The position numbers were made by a program, and so were the translations under genes. A DNA stretch of 64,000 bases from positions 1 to 64,000 of the forward strand of contig CAMHNI010000007.1 in NCBI GenBank assembly GCA_946186505.1, given 5' to 3'. Position 1 is the first letter of the stretch. Each line of letters begins with the position of its first letter. This DNA is from an uncultured Prevotellaceae bacterium (GTDB taxonomy: Bacteria; Bacteroidota; Bacteroidia; Bacteroidales; Bacteroidaceae). The notes below the pieces were generated by a model that was given only the letters and a program-made list of their open reading frames with translations, ran no database searches and had not been told where the DNA came from. Positions 14,889 through 22,827 of the stretch are shown here, one piece after another.

Positions 14889-17204
14889 TTACAATTTCAA
14901 AGATCTAACAGTGTTAGAATGGTTAAACGTTAGAACATATTTAACAGGAAAATCATTATCTGGCGAAGATACAATTTCCACCTTTCCATCATATCTCTGC
15001 ATGATGTCATCTATTTCATTACACCCGATGCCATTGTGGCCATCATTATGAAGGTTGGTGGAAACTCCATACTCCAATAAAGATGCAGTGTCTCTATCGT
15101 TGGGAATTGCAGAACCATTATTGTCTATCTCAACAATCAATGCCATACCATCAACATGCCATGAGAATCGAAGTTGATAGTCATTGCGTGACTTATCGAC
15201 AAATCCATGAGCTTTAGCATTAGAAATGATGTTCTTGAATACTCGTTCTAATGCATCCTTAGGGAATAAAAATAGATTAAGAGAATCTCCCTTCCGTATG
15301 ATGACATCTCCTGTGGAGGGATCCTTAAGATCTTCAATAGCCTGATTATGGCCTGGTTCCCATGTCATGATGGGTTTAAAGTTCAACCAGCCCTTTTCGT
15401 TTTTCTTAACATAGTCCTCTATGAACTTCTCAGGGTCAATCCATTCCGGATTACCAAAAGAGAATTCTACAGATGCTATATGATCCAATGCAGGCAGCAT
15501 GTCTTTCAGACCTTGAGATATGAATTCAAACGCCTCACGAACAGTCTTTCGTTGATTACGTGAGATATTGTCATCATCATGAAGTTCGCCATTTTGCTTA
15601 ATGCGGTATGCATTTAAAGCATAGAACATAGCCTCAATGGATGTAAGAGATTGTGTCAGTGCGTGTTTACGCATACGCACAGCCTTTTTATAAAACTCAT
15701 TCTCTTGTCTTAATTCTATTTGTGAGGAAGATAGAGCTTTACAACATATGTCAGCCAGATACCTGTCTCGCTCATTGACATCATGACATGGCACAATGAT
15801 ATTATCCAAGAAAACAGGCATAAATGCCATCATATTACCATCGTAAAAATCGAAGAAAATGGCTGATATTTGCTTTGCCACAATAGGGTCAAACAGTAAA
15901 GATGTAGCATATCTTAGATCAACACCTTCTTTGGCTGTAAAACAAGCTATACAATCAAGTACTGCATATGGCAGATCGGTTTTGGCAGTTATTCCCGCAT
16001 AAACCTTTGTCCCTCCGAAAAGGAGTATACCTGCAAAGTCAACATTATAGCAGTTTGATGCAGGGTCGTCTGCATTTACGCCATATTCTACTCCCTTTTT
16101 TATCTCCTTTTGACTTATATCGGCATCCTTGAATTCATTACCAAGATTTTGTGGGATAACCAATGGTTGTTCTAAAGACACTTTTTGTACTATATGATTG
16201 AAGTCATAATTCTCTAGAAGGTTAGACAGAGGGATTCCATTCTCTGGTTTTTCTGTTAAGTAATACCCAGGAAGAAGAATCTGGGCTGAAATCTGGCTAA
16301 AATCAACCTTCTTAGATTCTTGGATTACTCTGTCTTGAATATCAACTTCCGAATGCTCCATTTTCTCTATTACCATGATGTATCGGTAAATACTATTACC
16401 TTCTGAATATTTGATAATAGATTTAATTGCTTTGTCAGCGACAAGCCTATTTCTGAATGATACAGCCTCTTCTTCCGTGCTGGCCATGAAATAAGGGTGA
16501 GATTCCATAACCATCGTTCCATTATTTGCTAATGCAGCATAGAGGGTCTCAGATGGGATAAGGAACCCTGGGAAGAAACCAGAGCCTGATATGATTATGT
16601 CTATAGTTTCTTCTTCAATTTTATCGACATTCTTGTATTGTATGCCAGCAGCGAATAAACGAATCTTCTTCAATGCAGACTCGTCATTGTCTTTATCATC
16701 GCATAAAATTACACATTGAGGAAATAGCATTGCTCCATCTCCAAGAGTGTCATTTTCGAGGTAAATTCGGCTTCCTGGCTTTGCAGTAACATACTTAGCA
16801 GCCTTTCTTATGAAAGAGTAATCTCCCTTCTTCAAATAAATAGTATTTCTAGTAGATTCACTACCATAATGCAATCCTTTTGAGAAAATGAAATCCACTG
16901 TATCTCTGAAATTCTCAATCAAAAAAGCATATTCTTCTGAATCAAGAACATCTTTCCAAAAGCATTCCTCATATTTGGAAAGTCTATCCAGAATACTTGA
17001 ATCGGCTTTTTCTCCGGCAACGTCATTATATAGTTTTATCAGAAGCTGATGATCTGTCCAACCATCTAGTCCATATTCACAAAGCCCCACTCCAAAGTCA
17101 TCATCACCTATAATGTCATAGTTTGCATGATTCTCTACATAGTTACGATACTTGGCAACAAGTGCCTCTACTGTGAAGTTGCTGTTGTTGTTTGCTGTAC
17201 GCAT
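14889..17204 (-). CDS. Sensor histidine kinase with degenerate HsdM-like methyltransferase and HsdS-like regions
   Basis: 771 residues from ATG 17204; GTG 17228 is an alternative, but the leader CCAAAAACAACGAAACTATG matches neighbouring genes. Residues of about 95-285 follow the N6-adenine methyltransferase layout of HsdM: PGSRIYLENDTLGDG where motif I DPxxGSG is expected, DIIISGSGF where NPPF/Y is expected, then GTMVMESHPYFMAS, a FRNRLV...IKSIIKYSEG segment and a final beta strand. Both catalytic motifs are altered, so it is probably inactive. Residues 310-490 resemble an HsdS recognition domain (ILLPGYYLTE...IPLSNLL). A DHp-like helix has His about 514 (KHALTQSLTSIE). GHKL ATPase: N-box NIISNAKAHGF, G1 DNNGSAIP, G2 GHNGIGCNEID. 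Cytoplasmic. Confidence 0.8.
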   Translation of the reverse strand: MRTANNNSNFTVEALVAKYRNYVENHANYDIIGDDDFGVGLCEYGLDGWTDHQLLIKLYNDVAGEKADSSILDRLSKYEECFWKDVLDSEEYAFLIENFRDTVDFIFSKGLHYGSESTRNTIYLKKGDYSFIRKAAKYVTAKPGSRIYLENDTLGDGAMLFPQCVILCDDKDNDESALKKIRLFAAGIQYKNVDKIEEETIDIIISGSGFFPGFLIPSETLYAALANNGTMVMESHPYFMASTEEEAVSFRNRLVADKAIKSIIKYSEGNSIYRYIMVIEKMEHSEVDIQDRVIQESKKVDFSQISAQILLPGYYLTEKPENGIPLSNLLENYDFNHIVQKVSLEQPLVIPQNLGNEFKDADISQKEIKKGVEYGVNADDPASNCYNVDFAGILLFGGTKVYAGITAKTDLPYAVLDCIACFTAKEGVDLRYATSLLFDPIVAKQISAIFFDFYDGNMMAFMPVFLDNIIVPCHDVNERDRYLADICCKALSSSQIELRQENEFYKKAVRMRKHALTQSLTSIEAMFYALNAYRIKQNGELHDDDNISRNQRKTVREAFEFISQGLKDMLPALDHIASVEFSFGNPEWIDPEKFIEDYVKKNEKGWLNFKPIMTWEPGHNQAIEDLKDPSTGDVIIRKGDSLNLFLFPKDALERVFKNIISNAKAHGFVDKSRNDYQLRFSWHVDGMALIVEIDNNGSAIPNDRDTASLLEYGVSTNLHNDGHNGIGCNEIDDIMQRYDGKVEIVSSPDNDFPVKYVLTFNHSNTVRSLKL

Positions 17205-17232
17205 AGTTTCGTTGTTTTTGGTTTTCACGCTG

Positions 17233-17306
17233 CAAAATTACAACCTATTTTTAATTGTTGCAAGCATTTCTGTTTCACGAACGGTTCTTTTCTCCGAAGA
17301 ACCGAT
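17233..17306 (-). promoter_or_regulatory. Promoter with upstream inverted repeat, copy 3 (HsdM-like kinase unit)
   Basis: Minus strand -7 TAATTTTG (17233-17240), -33 TTG (17261-17263), spacer 20 bp; inverted repeat arms AACGGTTC (17280-17287) and GAACCG (17299-17304) start, like the other copies, 14 bp upstream of -33. No gene ends here, so the repeat cannot simply be a terminator of an upstream gene; this argues for an operator. Confidence 0.75.
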
Positions 17307-17587
17307 TTCATTAAACGAATAGGCTGGCATTACCAGCTTGAAGTTAATGCTATAGGCATCTCAAATTTATTTTTTTACGTGCAAAGATACACATTATTTG
17401 TAATAGGTGAGCGCAGATTAATGTGTATTCATTAGATTATAACACTTTTTAAACCAATAATGTTCCATCATATCAAAATAATGCGTATCTTTGCACCAGT
17501 TTTATTGGTAGCGAGCCTATTAGAGCCATAATCAATAAAAATGGGGTGAGCAATGGTGTTCATTCCAACTTAAAATTAAAAAAGATT

Positions 17588-17785
17588 ATGGAAATAGAAA
17601 AGACGCTGTTGGTAACAGCAAAGTATGGCCCGCTCGAATTTCACGAGACAGCATGGCCGTACAACGAAAATGTGCATGACGCACAAGTTGAAGATTGTGT
17701 GAAAAGCATCTGTCGACAAATTGCCGAAACAGGAAGAGCAGAGATGACGGATGCGTTTCAGGTGACAAGTGAATTAATTGAATAG
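17588..17785 (+). CDS. Small hypothetical protein
   Basis: 65 residues from ATG 17588 (MEIEKTLLVTAKYGPLEF), acidic, soluble. A strong promoter lies upstream (-7 TATCTTTG 17486-17493) with a leader of about 90 nt. An in-frame ATG at 17546 would lengthen it by 14 polar residues but is less likely. No family recognised. It is divergent from the sensor-kinase cassette. Confidence 0.6.
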   Translation: MEIEKTLLVTAKYGPLEFHETAWPYNENVHDAQVEDCVKSICRQIAETGRAEMTDAFQVTSELIE

Positions 17786-17802
17786 TCACTTACCTCTATT
17801 TT

Positions 17803-17835
17803 CCCAAGACGGAGTTATGTTGGCTCCGCCTTGGG
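17803..17835 (+). terminator. Hairpin after the 65-residue gene
   Basis: Arms CCCAAGACGGAG and CTCCGCCTTGGG with one mismatch and a 9-nt loop, 18 bp after the stop at 17785. No T-run follows, so termination strength is uncertain. Confidence 0.5.
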
Positions 17836-18195
17836 ATGATGTCAAGTAGATTACAAACGGGCTTAATAATAACACGGCTGGTGCAGTTGGCCCCTGCAGT
17901 GACAACCAGTCTTAAAACAATGTATGCATATGAAACAATTTGTTCATCGTGCTTAGATTGAGTGTAGAAGGATCGCTCAATCGTTAATGCACAAGGTCGG
18001 AAGAATGATTCTTCCATTATCCTTCGTGTTAAGTTTCGGAAATCTCCAGTCTGCCTATCATGATTAGCTGTTGTATCCAACACTGAGCAACAAGCTCAAA
18101 TGTGAGTTTCTGTAGTTGGGGGCAGCAGAGAAAGTGAGAAAATAGAGTCAGACATATGTCATGGAGCCGAAACATTGACATCCTTAAAATCGGAA
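17836..18195. other. 360-bp stretch without a supported gene
   Basis: No open frame here has a credible start, codon use or homology. The base composition is mixed and the stretch ends at the tRNA-like structure. It could be a decayed gene or the body of an unrecognised structured RNA. Confidence 0.4.
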
Positions 18196-18257
18196 ACTGG
18201 TAAATGGGCTGTCCAGGTTGTTGCCCAGGAAGGGTGGTTCGAGTCCACCTACCAGTT
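18196..18257 (+). other. tRNA-like structure lacking a D arm
   Basis: A perfect 7-bp acceptor stem (ACTGGTA 18196-18202, TACCAGT 18250-18256), AA at the 8-9 positions, a 5-bp stem TGGGC/GCCCA (18205-18209, 18223-18227) with a 13-nt loop, a 5-nt variable segment GGAAG, and a perfect T arm GGTGG-TTCGAGT-CCACC (18233-18249). There is no D arm and no encoded CCA. Its 3' end overlaps the stop codon of the convergent WYL gene. It may be a degenerate tRNA, a tRNA mimic, or an attachment-site remnant. Confidence 0.4.
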
Positions 18258-19343
18258 CAATTTTTGAGAATACTGCATTATCTGTTTCTCAAGTACATCT
18301 TTTAACTGTTTTCTCAATGATATGGGCTGCATTACTTCAAGATACTGCCCGTAAGCAAGAATCTTGCCTCGAAGTTCACGATTAGGTTCAATCGTCAATG
18401 CAACTTCACCATAACAACCATCTTCATGTTCTCCAAAGGGAAGAATTACTCTCTGGCTATGATGCAAAGGCTTGGTAAGCAACAGACCATGCTGGTATTC
18501 CGTCTTTGTACGGATAACAACTTGCTCAATTATTGCATCTTTCTCGTGGGTTACACCTATTATGTTATTAAAGAATACCTGATAGAAGCCTTTTGGGGCA
18601 GGGATGTATTCTACACCTTCAACGATAGTGACGTCACCTACAATTCTATCCAAAGGAACATTGTATGCTTGATATGGTTCACGATTCGCTTCACCAAACA
18701 CGAACCAACGGCCATTATACTCCTTCAGGTACTGTGGATGGAATATCAGTTCAAAAGGTTCTTGTCCGAAGCGCTGATAGGAAAATCTTAGTACCTTCTT
18801 GTCGGTAATGGCCTTATTGAATACAGGCAGCAATTCAATATTCGTTAGATTCTGTTCAAGTCCAGTACGAATGTGCAAAACACCGTCTTCAGCCTCTCTC
18901 TTGGTGTCAAGCAACAGCTGAGTATTCTCAAAGAAAGCAGAAAACCAACTCGCAGGTAATATGCCTGCTGAGGCTTTGCAGAAAGAAACATAGTCTTCAA
19001 CGGATTTCTGAACGACTGCTTTGCGCTCTTCAGAAAGGGGATCATCATCACTTCCAATGTACCGGTATGCTTTTCCTTTGCTTTGACCATTATTCTCGAT
19101 ACATCCAGGACAAGCCTTCTCTAATGCCTTTAATATTTCTGGAAAAGCTTTTTTCAGCTCGCCATATCCCGTCTCGCTGTTACAGGCAATTCTATCGTAA
19201 TATCCTTTAGGTCTACCACAATATAACGCAAGTATATCAGCATAGCTGACAAACTCACGCTTCATCAGTTCCGAATAAATCAGATTCACAAACTCTGATC
19301 TAGCTCCAAATCCGGCAAAGATATTTTTCGTAGGCATATTCAT
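18249..19343 (-). CDS. WYL-domain transcriptional regulator
   Basis: 364 residues. An N-terminal winged-helix-like region (about 15-90, ELMKREFVSYADILALYCG and a following GYGELKKAFPEILKAL helix) is followed by a WYL domain (about 185-260: VLRFSYQRFGQEPFELIFHPQYLKEY, then WFVFGEA) and the WCX C-terminal extension (PFGEHEDGCYGEVALTIEPN). WYL proteins often sense nucleic-acid or nucleotide ligands and regulate defence or repair genes. Promoter -7 TATCTTTG at 19361-19368. Its position next to the kinase cassette makes it a candidate regulator of that region. A diverged fragment of the same gene type is at 21600-21845. Confidence 0.85.
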   Translation of the reverse strand: MNMPTKNIFAGFGARSEFVNLIYSELMKREFVSYADILALYCGRPKGYYDRIACNSETGYGELKKAFPEILKALEKACPGCIENNGQSKGKAYRYIGSDDDPLSEERKAVVQKSVEDYVSFCKASAGILPASWFSAFFENTQLLLDTKREAEDGVLHIRTGLEQNLTNIELLPVFNKAITDKKVLRFSYQRFGQEPFELIFHPQYLKEYNGRWFVFGEANREPYQAYNVPLDRIVGDVTIVEGVEYIPAPKGFYQVFFNNIIGVTHEKDAIIEQVVIRTKTEYQHGLLLTKPLHHSQRVILPFGEHEDGCYGEVALTIEPNRELRGKILAYGQYLEVMQPISLRKQLKDVLEKQIMQYSQKLNW

Positions 19344-19499
19344 GACGTTTTAGGATAGTGCAAAGATACACCTTTTTTTCAAAACGGCAATAAAACAACT
19401 AAGAATTTTGTAGTTTCACAAGCCTTGTTATCCGTTTTTCCTTGGAACATATAGGAATAAGGTATATCTTTGTGGCGCAAACTCAAAAAAGAAAGTATT

Positions 19500-19931
19500 A
19501 TGAAGAAGAGAATTTTGATTGGAGCGATGATGTGCTGGATGGCACTGAACGCACAGGCGCAGTATCAGTATGACAGGGCACTGCCGATGTCGACGGTGGA
19601 TCTGTACGACACCGGAGTAATGAACATGTATCTTAGTGCTTTGGCACAAACACATGCAAGGAGGCAGCAGCAGTATGAGGAACTTACCGATCAGGCAATC
19701 GAGGCTTTCAACAAAGGACGGTGGAATTATACCATCAGCTATGTCAATCAGGCTCTTAGGACAGGTTTCTACTGTGGGACGCTGTATTACATTCGTGGCT
19801 TTGCCTATGAATCGTTGGGTGACTTCAAGTCTGCCAAGAAAGACTATAAGACTGGGAAGAAATACGACTCCGTAGAGGCCGCCCAGGCTCTGGAACAGCT
19901 GAATGTTAAAATGAAACAAAGAAGGAAGTGA
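19500..19931 (+). CDS. Secreted/periplasmic protein with a TPR-like pair of helices
   Basis: 143 residues from ATG 19500 with a Sec signal (MKKRILIGAMMCWMALNAQA, cleavage after AQA). The mature part contains helices spaced as in one or two tetratricopeptide repeats: ALAQTHARRQQQYEELTDQA, then YYIRGFAYESLGDFKSAKKDY. Promoter -7 TATCTTTG at 19465-19472. It ends immediately before the repeat-protein gene, probably one transcript. Function unknown; possibly an envelope scaffold. Confidence 0.7.
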   Translation: MKKRILIGAMMCWMALNAQAQYQYDRALPMSTVDLYDTGVMNMYLSALAQTHARRQQQYEELTDQAIEAFNKGRWNYTISYVNQALRTGFYCGTLYYIRGFAYESLGDFKSAKKDYKTGKKYDSVEAAQALEQLNVKMKQRRK

Positions 19932-19969
19932 TGATCCAACATAGAATAAAAAAAAGAAAGGAACGAATT

Positions 19970-20506
19970 ATGAGAAAGATTTCAATGATGCTTATAGCCA
20001 TCACATTCGCCATCGCAGCAAACGCACAGAGTTACAATGTCGGCACATCTTCGAGATATACCGATAGTTTCGGAAACTCCATCAGTACACACCGCAATCA
20101 GTATGGGCAGACAACAGGCACTTCGTCATCGTACACCGACGCTTTTGGAAACACAACGACTACCCATCGGGACCGTTATGGCAACACCATCGGAACGTCT
20201 TCGACCTATACTGACGCTTTTGGAAACACAACGACCACCCACCGGGACCGTTATGGTAACACGACGGGAACGGCAAGAAGCTATACGGATAACTTTGGCA
20301 ATACCTCGACATCATATTCCGACGTATACGGAAGGAGCAGGGGCACTTCGAACAGTTATACCGACTGTTTCGGCAATACCACCACGAACTATCAGAACCG
20401 TTATGGTCAGTCCATTGGCTCCTCGTCAAGTTATACCGATGCCTTTGGTAATACGACAACCAATCAGCGTAGCAATAATTCAAGCACAAGTATCTGGAGT
20501 TGGTAG
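19970..20506 (+). CDS. Secreted protein made of six 25-residue tandem repeats
   Basis: 178 residues from ATG 19970. A signal peptide (MRKISMMLIAITFAIAANAQ) precedes six repeats of exactly 25 residues with the core GTSSxYTDAFGNTTTTHRDRYG, rich in Thr/Ser/Gly/Asp and aromatic residues, ending NNSSTSIWSW. Such repeats suggest an extended beta-structured surface or fibre-like protein; no named family is recognised. The 75-bp DNA repeats are themselves highly similar and are partly copied at 21845-22036. A longer start at 19928 would hide the signal peptide. Confidence 0.75.
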   Translation: MRKISMMLIAITFAIAANAQSYNVGTSSRYTDSFGNSISTHRNQYGQTTGTSSSYTDAFGNTTTTHRDRYGNTIGTSSTYTDAFGNTTTTHRDRYGNTTGTARSYTDNFGNTSTSYSDVYGRSRGTSNSYTDCFGNTTTNYQNRYGQSIGSSSSYTDAFGNTTTNQRSNNSSTSIWSW

Positions 20507-20516
20507 TAATCTTATT

Positions 20517-20547
20517 AGCGGTTGTTCGGAAATTCCGAACAACTGCT
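20517..20547 (+). terminator. Hairpin after the repeat-protein gene
   Basis: Arms AGCGGTTGTTCGGAA and TTCCGAACAACTGCT, nearly perfect with a one-base loop, 10 bp after the stop at 20506. No T-run, so the call rests on position and stem strength. Confidence 0.55.
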
Positions 20548-20593
20548 ATTGTGGGCTGACAAAGTCCAACTAATAAGTGTTTCTTATAAGTTC

Positions 20594-20622
20594 ACGAAAG
20601 TCTTCTCAGCATAATGTTCTTT
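20594..20622 (+). repeat. Imperfect direct repeat, copy A
   Basis: Shares CGAAAGxC..TCTCAGCATAATG(T/C)TCTTT with 22828-22854. The two copies flank a 2.2-kb stretch of accessory genes and each lies after the 3' end of a gene. Confidence 0.45.
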
Positions 20623-20719
20623 TCCAAAACCGGCATTAGAGAAAGCACGTGGCACAGAAATATGGAGAAAGATTTGGTTTTTCACTCTATTATCACTATC
20701 TTTGCACCCACAAACCGTA

Positions 20720-20974
20720 ATGAAGATGAAGGAGAGCAAGCCATATCCCATTGTGGAAGAAGAGGACAGTAGCTGCATGACGGCACAGGAGCCAGTGGCT
20801 GACGTAGCATACTCTTATGAAGGAACTGTAATTCCTGATGATGTGGACTATGCCCGCATCGTGAATGGTGTACTGCAGGTGACTCCTGACATTGAAGAGG
20901 AGATTGCAGAGGTGGATGGTGGAGATACAGTCTCAATGGCTGAGTTCAAAAACATGTTTGCCCGATGGCTCTGA
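20720..20974 (+). CDS. Small acidic hypothetical protein
   Basis: 84 residues from ATG 20720 (MKMKESKPYPIVEEEDSSC), strongly acidic and ending with a helix SMAEFKNMFARWL. Promoter -7 TATCTTTG at 20697-20704 leaves a very short leader. The layout (disordered acidic part then short helix) resembles an antitoxin or an adaptor, but no partner toxin is adjacent; function unknown. Confidence 0.55.
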   Translation: MKMKESKPYPIVEEEDSSCMTAQEPVADVAYSYEGTVIPDDVDYARIVNGVLQVTPDIEEEIAEVDGGDTVSMAEFKNMFARWL

Positions 20975-21104
20975 CGATTGAATTCAGCCGTCGTAGCACC
21001 AACCAGTTGCAAAAAATTCTCAGCCACTAAAGATTTATATGAGGACGTAGTATAAGAGGTATAGGTGAGTACACGCCAAGGGTGAGACAAACCATATCCT
21101 TGCA

Positions 21105-21530
21105 TTACATCGACTCGGCCATCAGGTCATTGCGACCGATAAGGCTGAAGATTGTAATCTCGTTGTCTTCGTTGAGAATGCGGAGCGTGCGAAGAACCTC
21201 GTTTAATGTAGAGCCACTGGTGGTTACATCATCAATAACCAGAACATTTTGCTGGCGAATCATTGATGACAGCTCTTCATCCATCGGCTTTGATAGTATC
21301 TCTTCTACACTACAGAGTTTGGGTTGGTTGAACCTGTAGATATAGCGTAGCATATACTGATTGACTTTAGTCCTGTTTTTGGGCATGATAACAATATCAA
21401 AGTGATAAAGATTTATCTCCTTGTGAGCGCTGTCTACGGCCCTCTGTATCGAAAGCCCCATATCATCAGCACCATCATGCTCGAAATCGAACACAAACTT
21501 CTTCTCTGTATCGTCAAATGTTACACCCAT
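21105..21530 (-). CDS. Phosphoribosyltransferase-domain protein
   Basis: 141 residues. The PRPP-binding signature VLVIDDVTTSGSTLNEVLRTL at about residues 95-115 defines a type I phosphoribosyltransferase fold, similar to short ComF-like or orotate-type proteins. The N-terminal half (FEHDGADDMGLSIQRAVDSA, FDIVIMPKNRTKVN) forms the rest of the fold. Substrate unknown. In accessory regions such proteins can act in nucleotide-linked defence, which is an inference only. Promoter -7 TATCTTTG at 21550-21557. Confidence 0.75.
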   Translation of the reverse strand: MGVTFDDTEKKFVFDFEHDGADDMGLSIQRAVDSAHKEINLYHFDIVIMPKNRTKVNQYMLRYIYRFNQPKLCSVEEILSKPMDEELSSMIRQQNVLVIDDVTTSGSTLNEVLRTLRILNEDNEITIFSLIGRNDLMAESM

Positions 21531-21599
21531 ATCATTAATAACTCGTTTGCAAAGATACGATGTTTTTATGAGAAATCAAAGAATTCTCAGAAAAATGTG

Positions 21600-21845
21600 T
21601 TATTTCTTATCAAAATAGTATTCCATCTGTCGTTTGAGGATGTCTTTTATCTGTTCTCGCAACGACATGGGCTCCATAACTTCTAGATACTGCCCGTATG
21701 CAAGAATCTTGCCTCGTAGCTCACGATTAGGTTCAATAGTTAGCGTGACTTCACCATAACAACCATCTTCATGTTCGCCAAAAGGGAGCGTTTCTTTCTG
21801 GATATGATGCAGGGGTTTGGTTAATAGTAGTCCATGTTGGTATAC
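21600..21845 (-). pseudogene. 3' fragment of a WYL-domain regulator gene
   Basis: About 80 codons align with the last 80 of the 18249-19343 WYL protein (QHGLLLTKPLHH, PFGEHEDGCYGEV, TIEPNRELRGKILAYGQYLEV). Nucleotide identity is only moderate by eye (in the 80s percent), so it came from a paralogue and not from a fresh copy of that gene. The 5' part is missing: at about 21845 the sequence switches to a fragment of the repeat-protein gene. Confidence 0.8.
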
Positions 21846-22038
21846 CCATCGCAATCAGTATGGACAGACAACTGGCACTTCGTCATCGTACACCGACGCT
21901 TTTGGAAATACGACGACCACCCATCGAGACCGTTATGGCAACACCATCGGAACGTCTTCGACCTATACTGACGCTTTTGGAAATACGACGACTACCCACC
22001 GGGACCGTTATGGTAACACGACGGGAACGGCAAGATGA
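21845..22038 (+). pseudogene. Internal fragment of the 25-residue-repeat protein gene
   Basis: About 190 bp nearly identical to 20092-20275 inside the repeat-protein gene (repeats 1-3; a handful of differences by eye). It has no signal peptide and stops right after the copied part. A 73-codon frame from 21817 runs through it, starting in the antisense of the WYL fragment, and is unlikely to be a functional gene. Confidence 0.78.
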
Positions 22039-22128
22039 AAACCAAAAGTTTTCAAAAAAGCAATTCGATTATTTGCGAATTCCGTTTCTTTTATTTATCT
22101 TTGCACGCAGAAACAGCAAAGTGCAAAC

Positions 22129-22446
22129 ATGGTAGTAACGTTCAATGAGGAATATTTGGAGAAACTCTACACTGATGGCGTGACAGGAATCAAAAAACTT
22201 AGATTTCAGCCTCAGATAGTCAGAGGATACCAAAAAGCCGTAAAGTATTTGATACAGGCTAAGCGTAAGGAAGACCTGTTCCCTTTTAAGTCGTTACACT
22301 TTGAGGCTCTGCATGGTGACAAGGAAGGTCGCTTCTCCGTTAAGGCCAACGACCAATATCGAGTTGAATTCACGCTAACCGAGACTGAAGACGAACCTGT
22401 TGTCACAATTTGCAACATTATGGAATTATCGAATCATTATAAATAG
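22129..22446 (+). CDS. higB: HigB/RelE-family toxin
   Basis: 105 residues. RelE-like mRNA interferase fold: LYTDGVTGIKKLRFQPQIV, then SLHFEALHGDKEGRFSVKANDQYRVEF and a last strand VVTICNIMELSNHYK. The central Arg/Lys-rich strand (GRFSVKANDQYRVEF) holds the presumed catalytic residues that cleave mRNA on ribosomes. It precedes the antitoxin by 8 bp, the reversed order typical of higBA. Promoter -7 TATCTTTG at 22095-22102. Confidence 0.88.
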   Translation: MVVTFNEEYLEKLYTDGVTGIKKLRFQPQIVRGYQKAVKYLIQAKRKEDLFPFKSLHFEALHGDKEGRFSVKANDQYRVEFTLTETEDEPVVTICNIMELSNHYK

Positions 22447-22454
22447 AACAAGGT

Positions 22455-22799
22455 ATGAATACGACAAAAAACATTATCGAGAATAAGATTGCCAACAACA
22501 TGACATCATCAATGCTGATTCACCCAGGCGAGATGATTAAGGACGAAATCATTGCTCGCGGTATGACACAGAAAGAACTCGCCAAACAGATGGGCGTATC
22601 ATATACTGTGTTCAATGAAATCCTAAACGGCAAGCGTCCAGTAACAACAGAATATGCATTGTTACTGGAGGCTGCCCTGGGCACAAATGCCTCAATCTGG
22701 ATTGGCTTGCAGGCAGACTATAATATGCAGAAAGCCAAACAAGACAAATCGTTCATGAAGCGTCTTGAGAAAATCAGGAAGATTGCCGCAGTCTTTTAG
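22455..22799 (+). CDS. higA: HigA-family antitoxin with HTH domain
   Basis: 114 residues. Contains the HigA signature LIHPGEMIKDEIIARGMTQKELAKQMGVSYTVFNEILNGKRPVTTEYALLL split over an XRE-type helix-turn-helix, which neutralises HigB and represses the operon. A slightly longer than usual N-terminus (MNTTKNIIENKIANNMTSSM) means an internal ATG may be the real start. The gene ends 72 bp before the left inverted repeat of the VapE element. Confidence 0.88.
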   Translation: MNTTKNIIENKIANNMTSSMLIHPGEMIKDEIIARGMTQKELAKQMGVSYTVFNEILNGKRPVTTEYALLLEAALGTNASIWIGLQADYNMQKAKQDKSFMKRLEKIRKIAAVF

Positions 22800-22827
22800 C
22801 TAAAGAACAAACATTACATTGACTGAG

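Noticed and set aside
17836..18257. tmRNA ending in the tRNA-like structure
   Set aside because: The acceptor stem is formed by two nearby segments 61 nt apart, and no tmRNA 5' half or tag-reading frame is visible.
19428..19919. Minus-strand 163-codon frame opposite the TPR-like secreted protein
   Set aside because: The plus strand has a promoter, signal peptide and good codon use; the minus frame has none of these.
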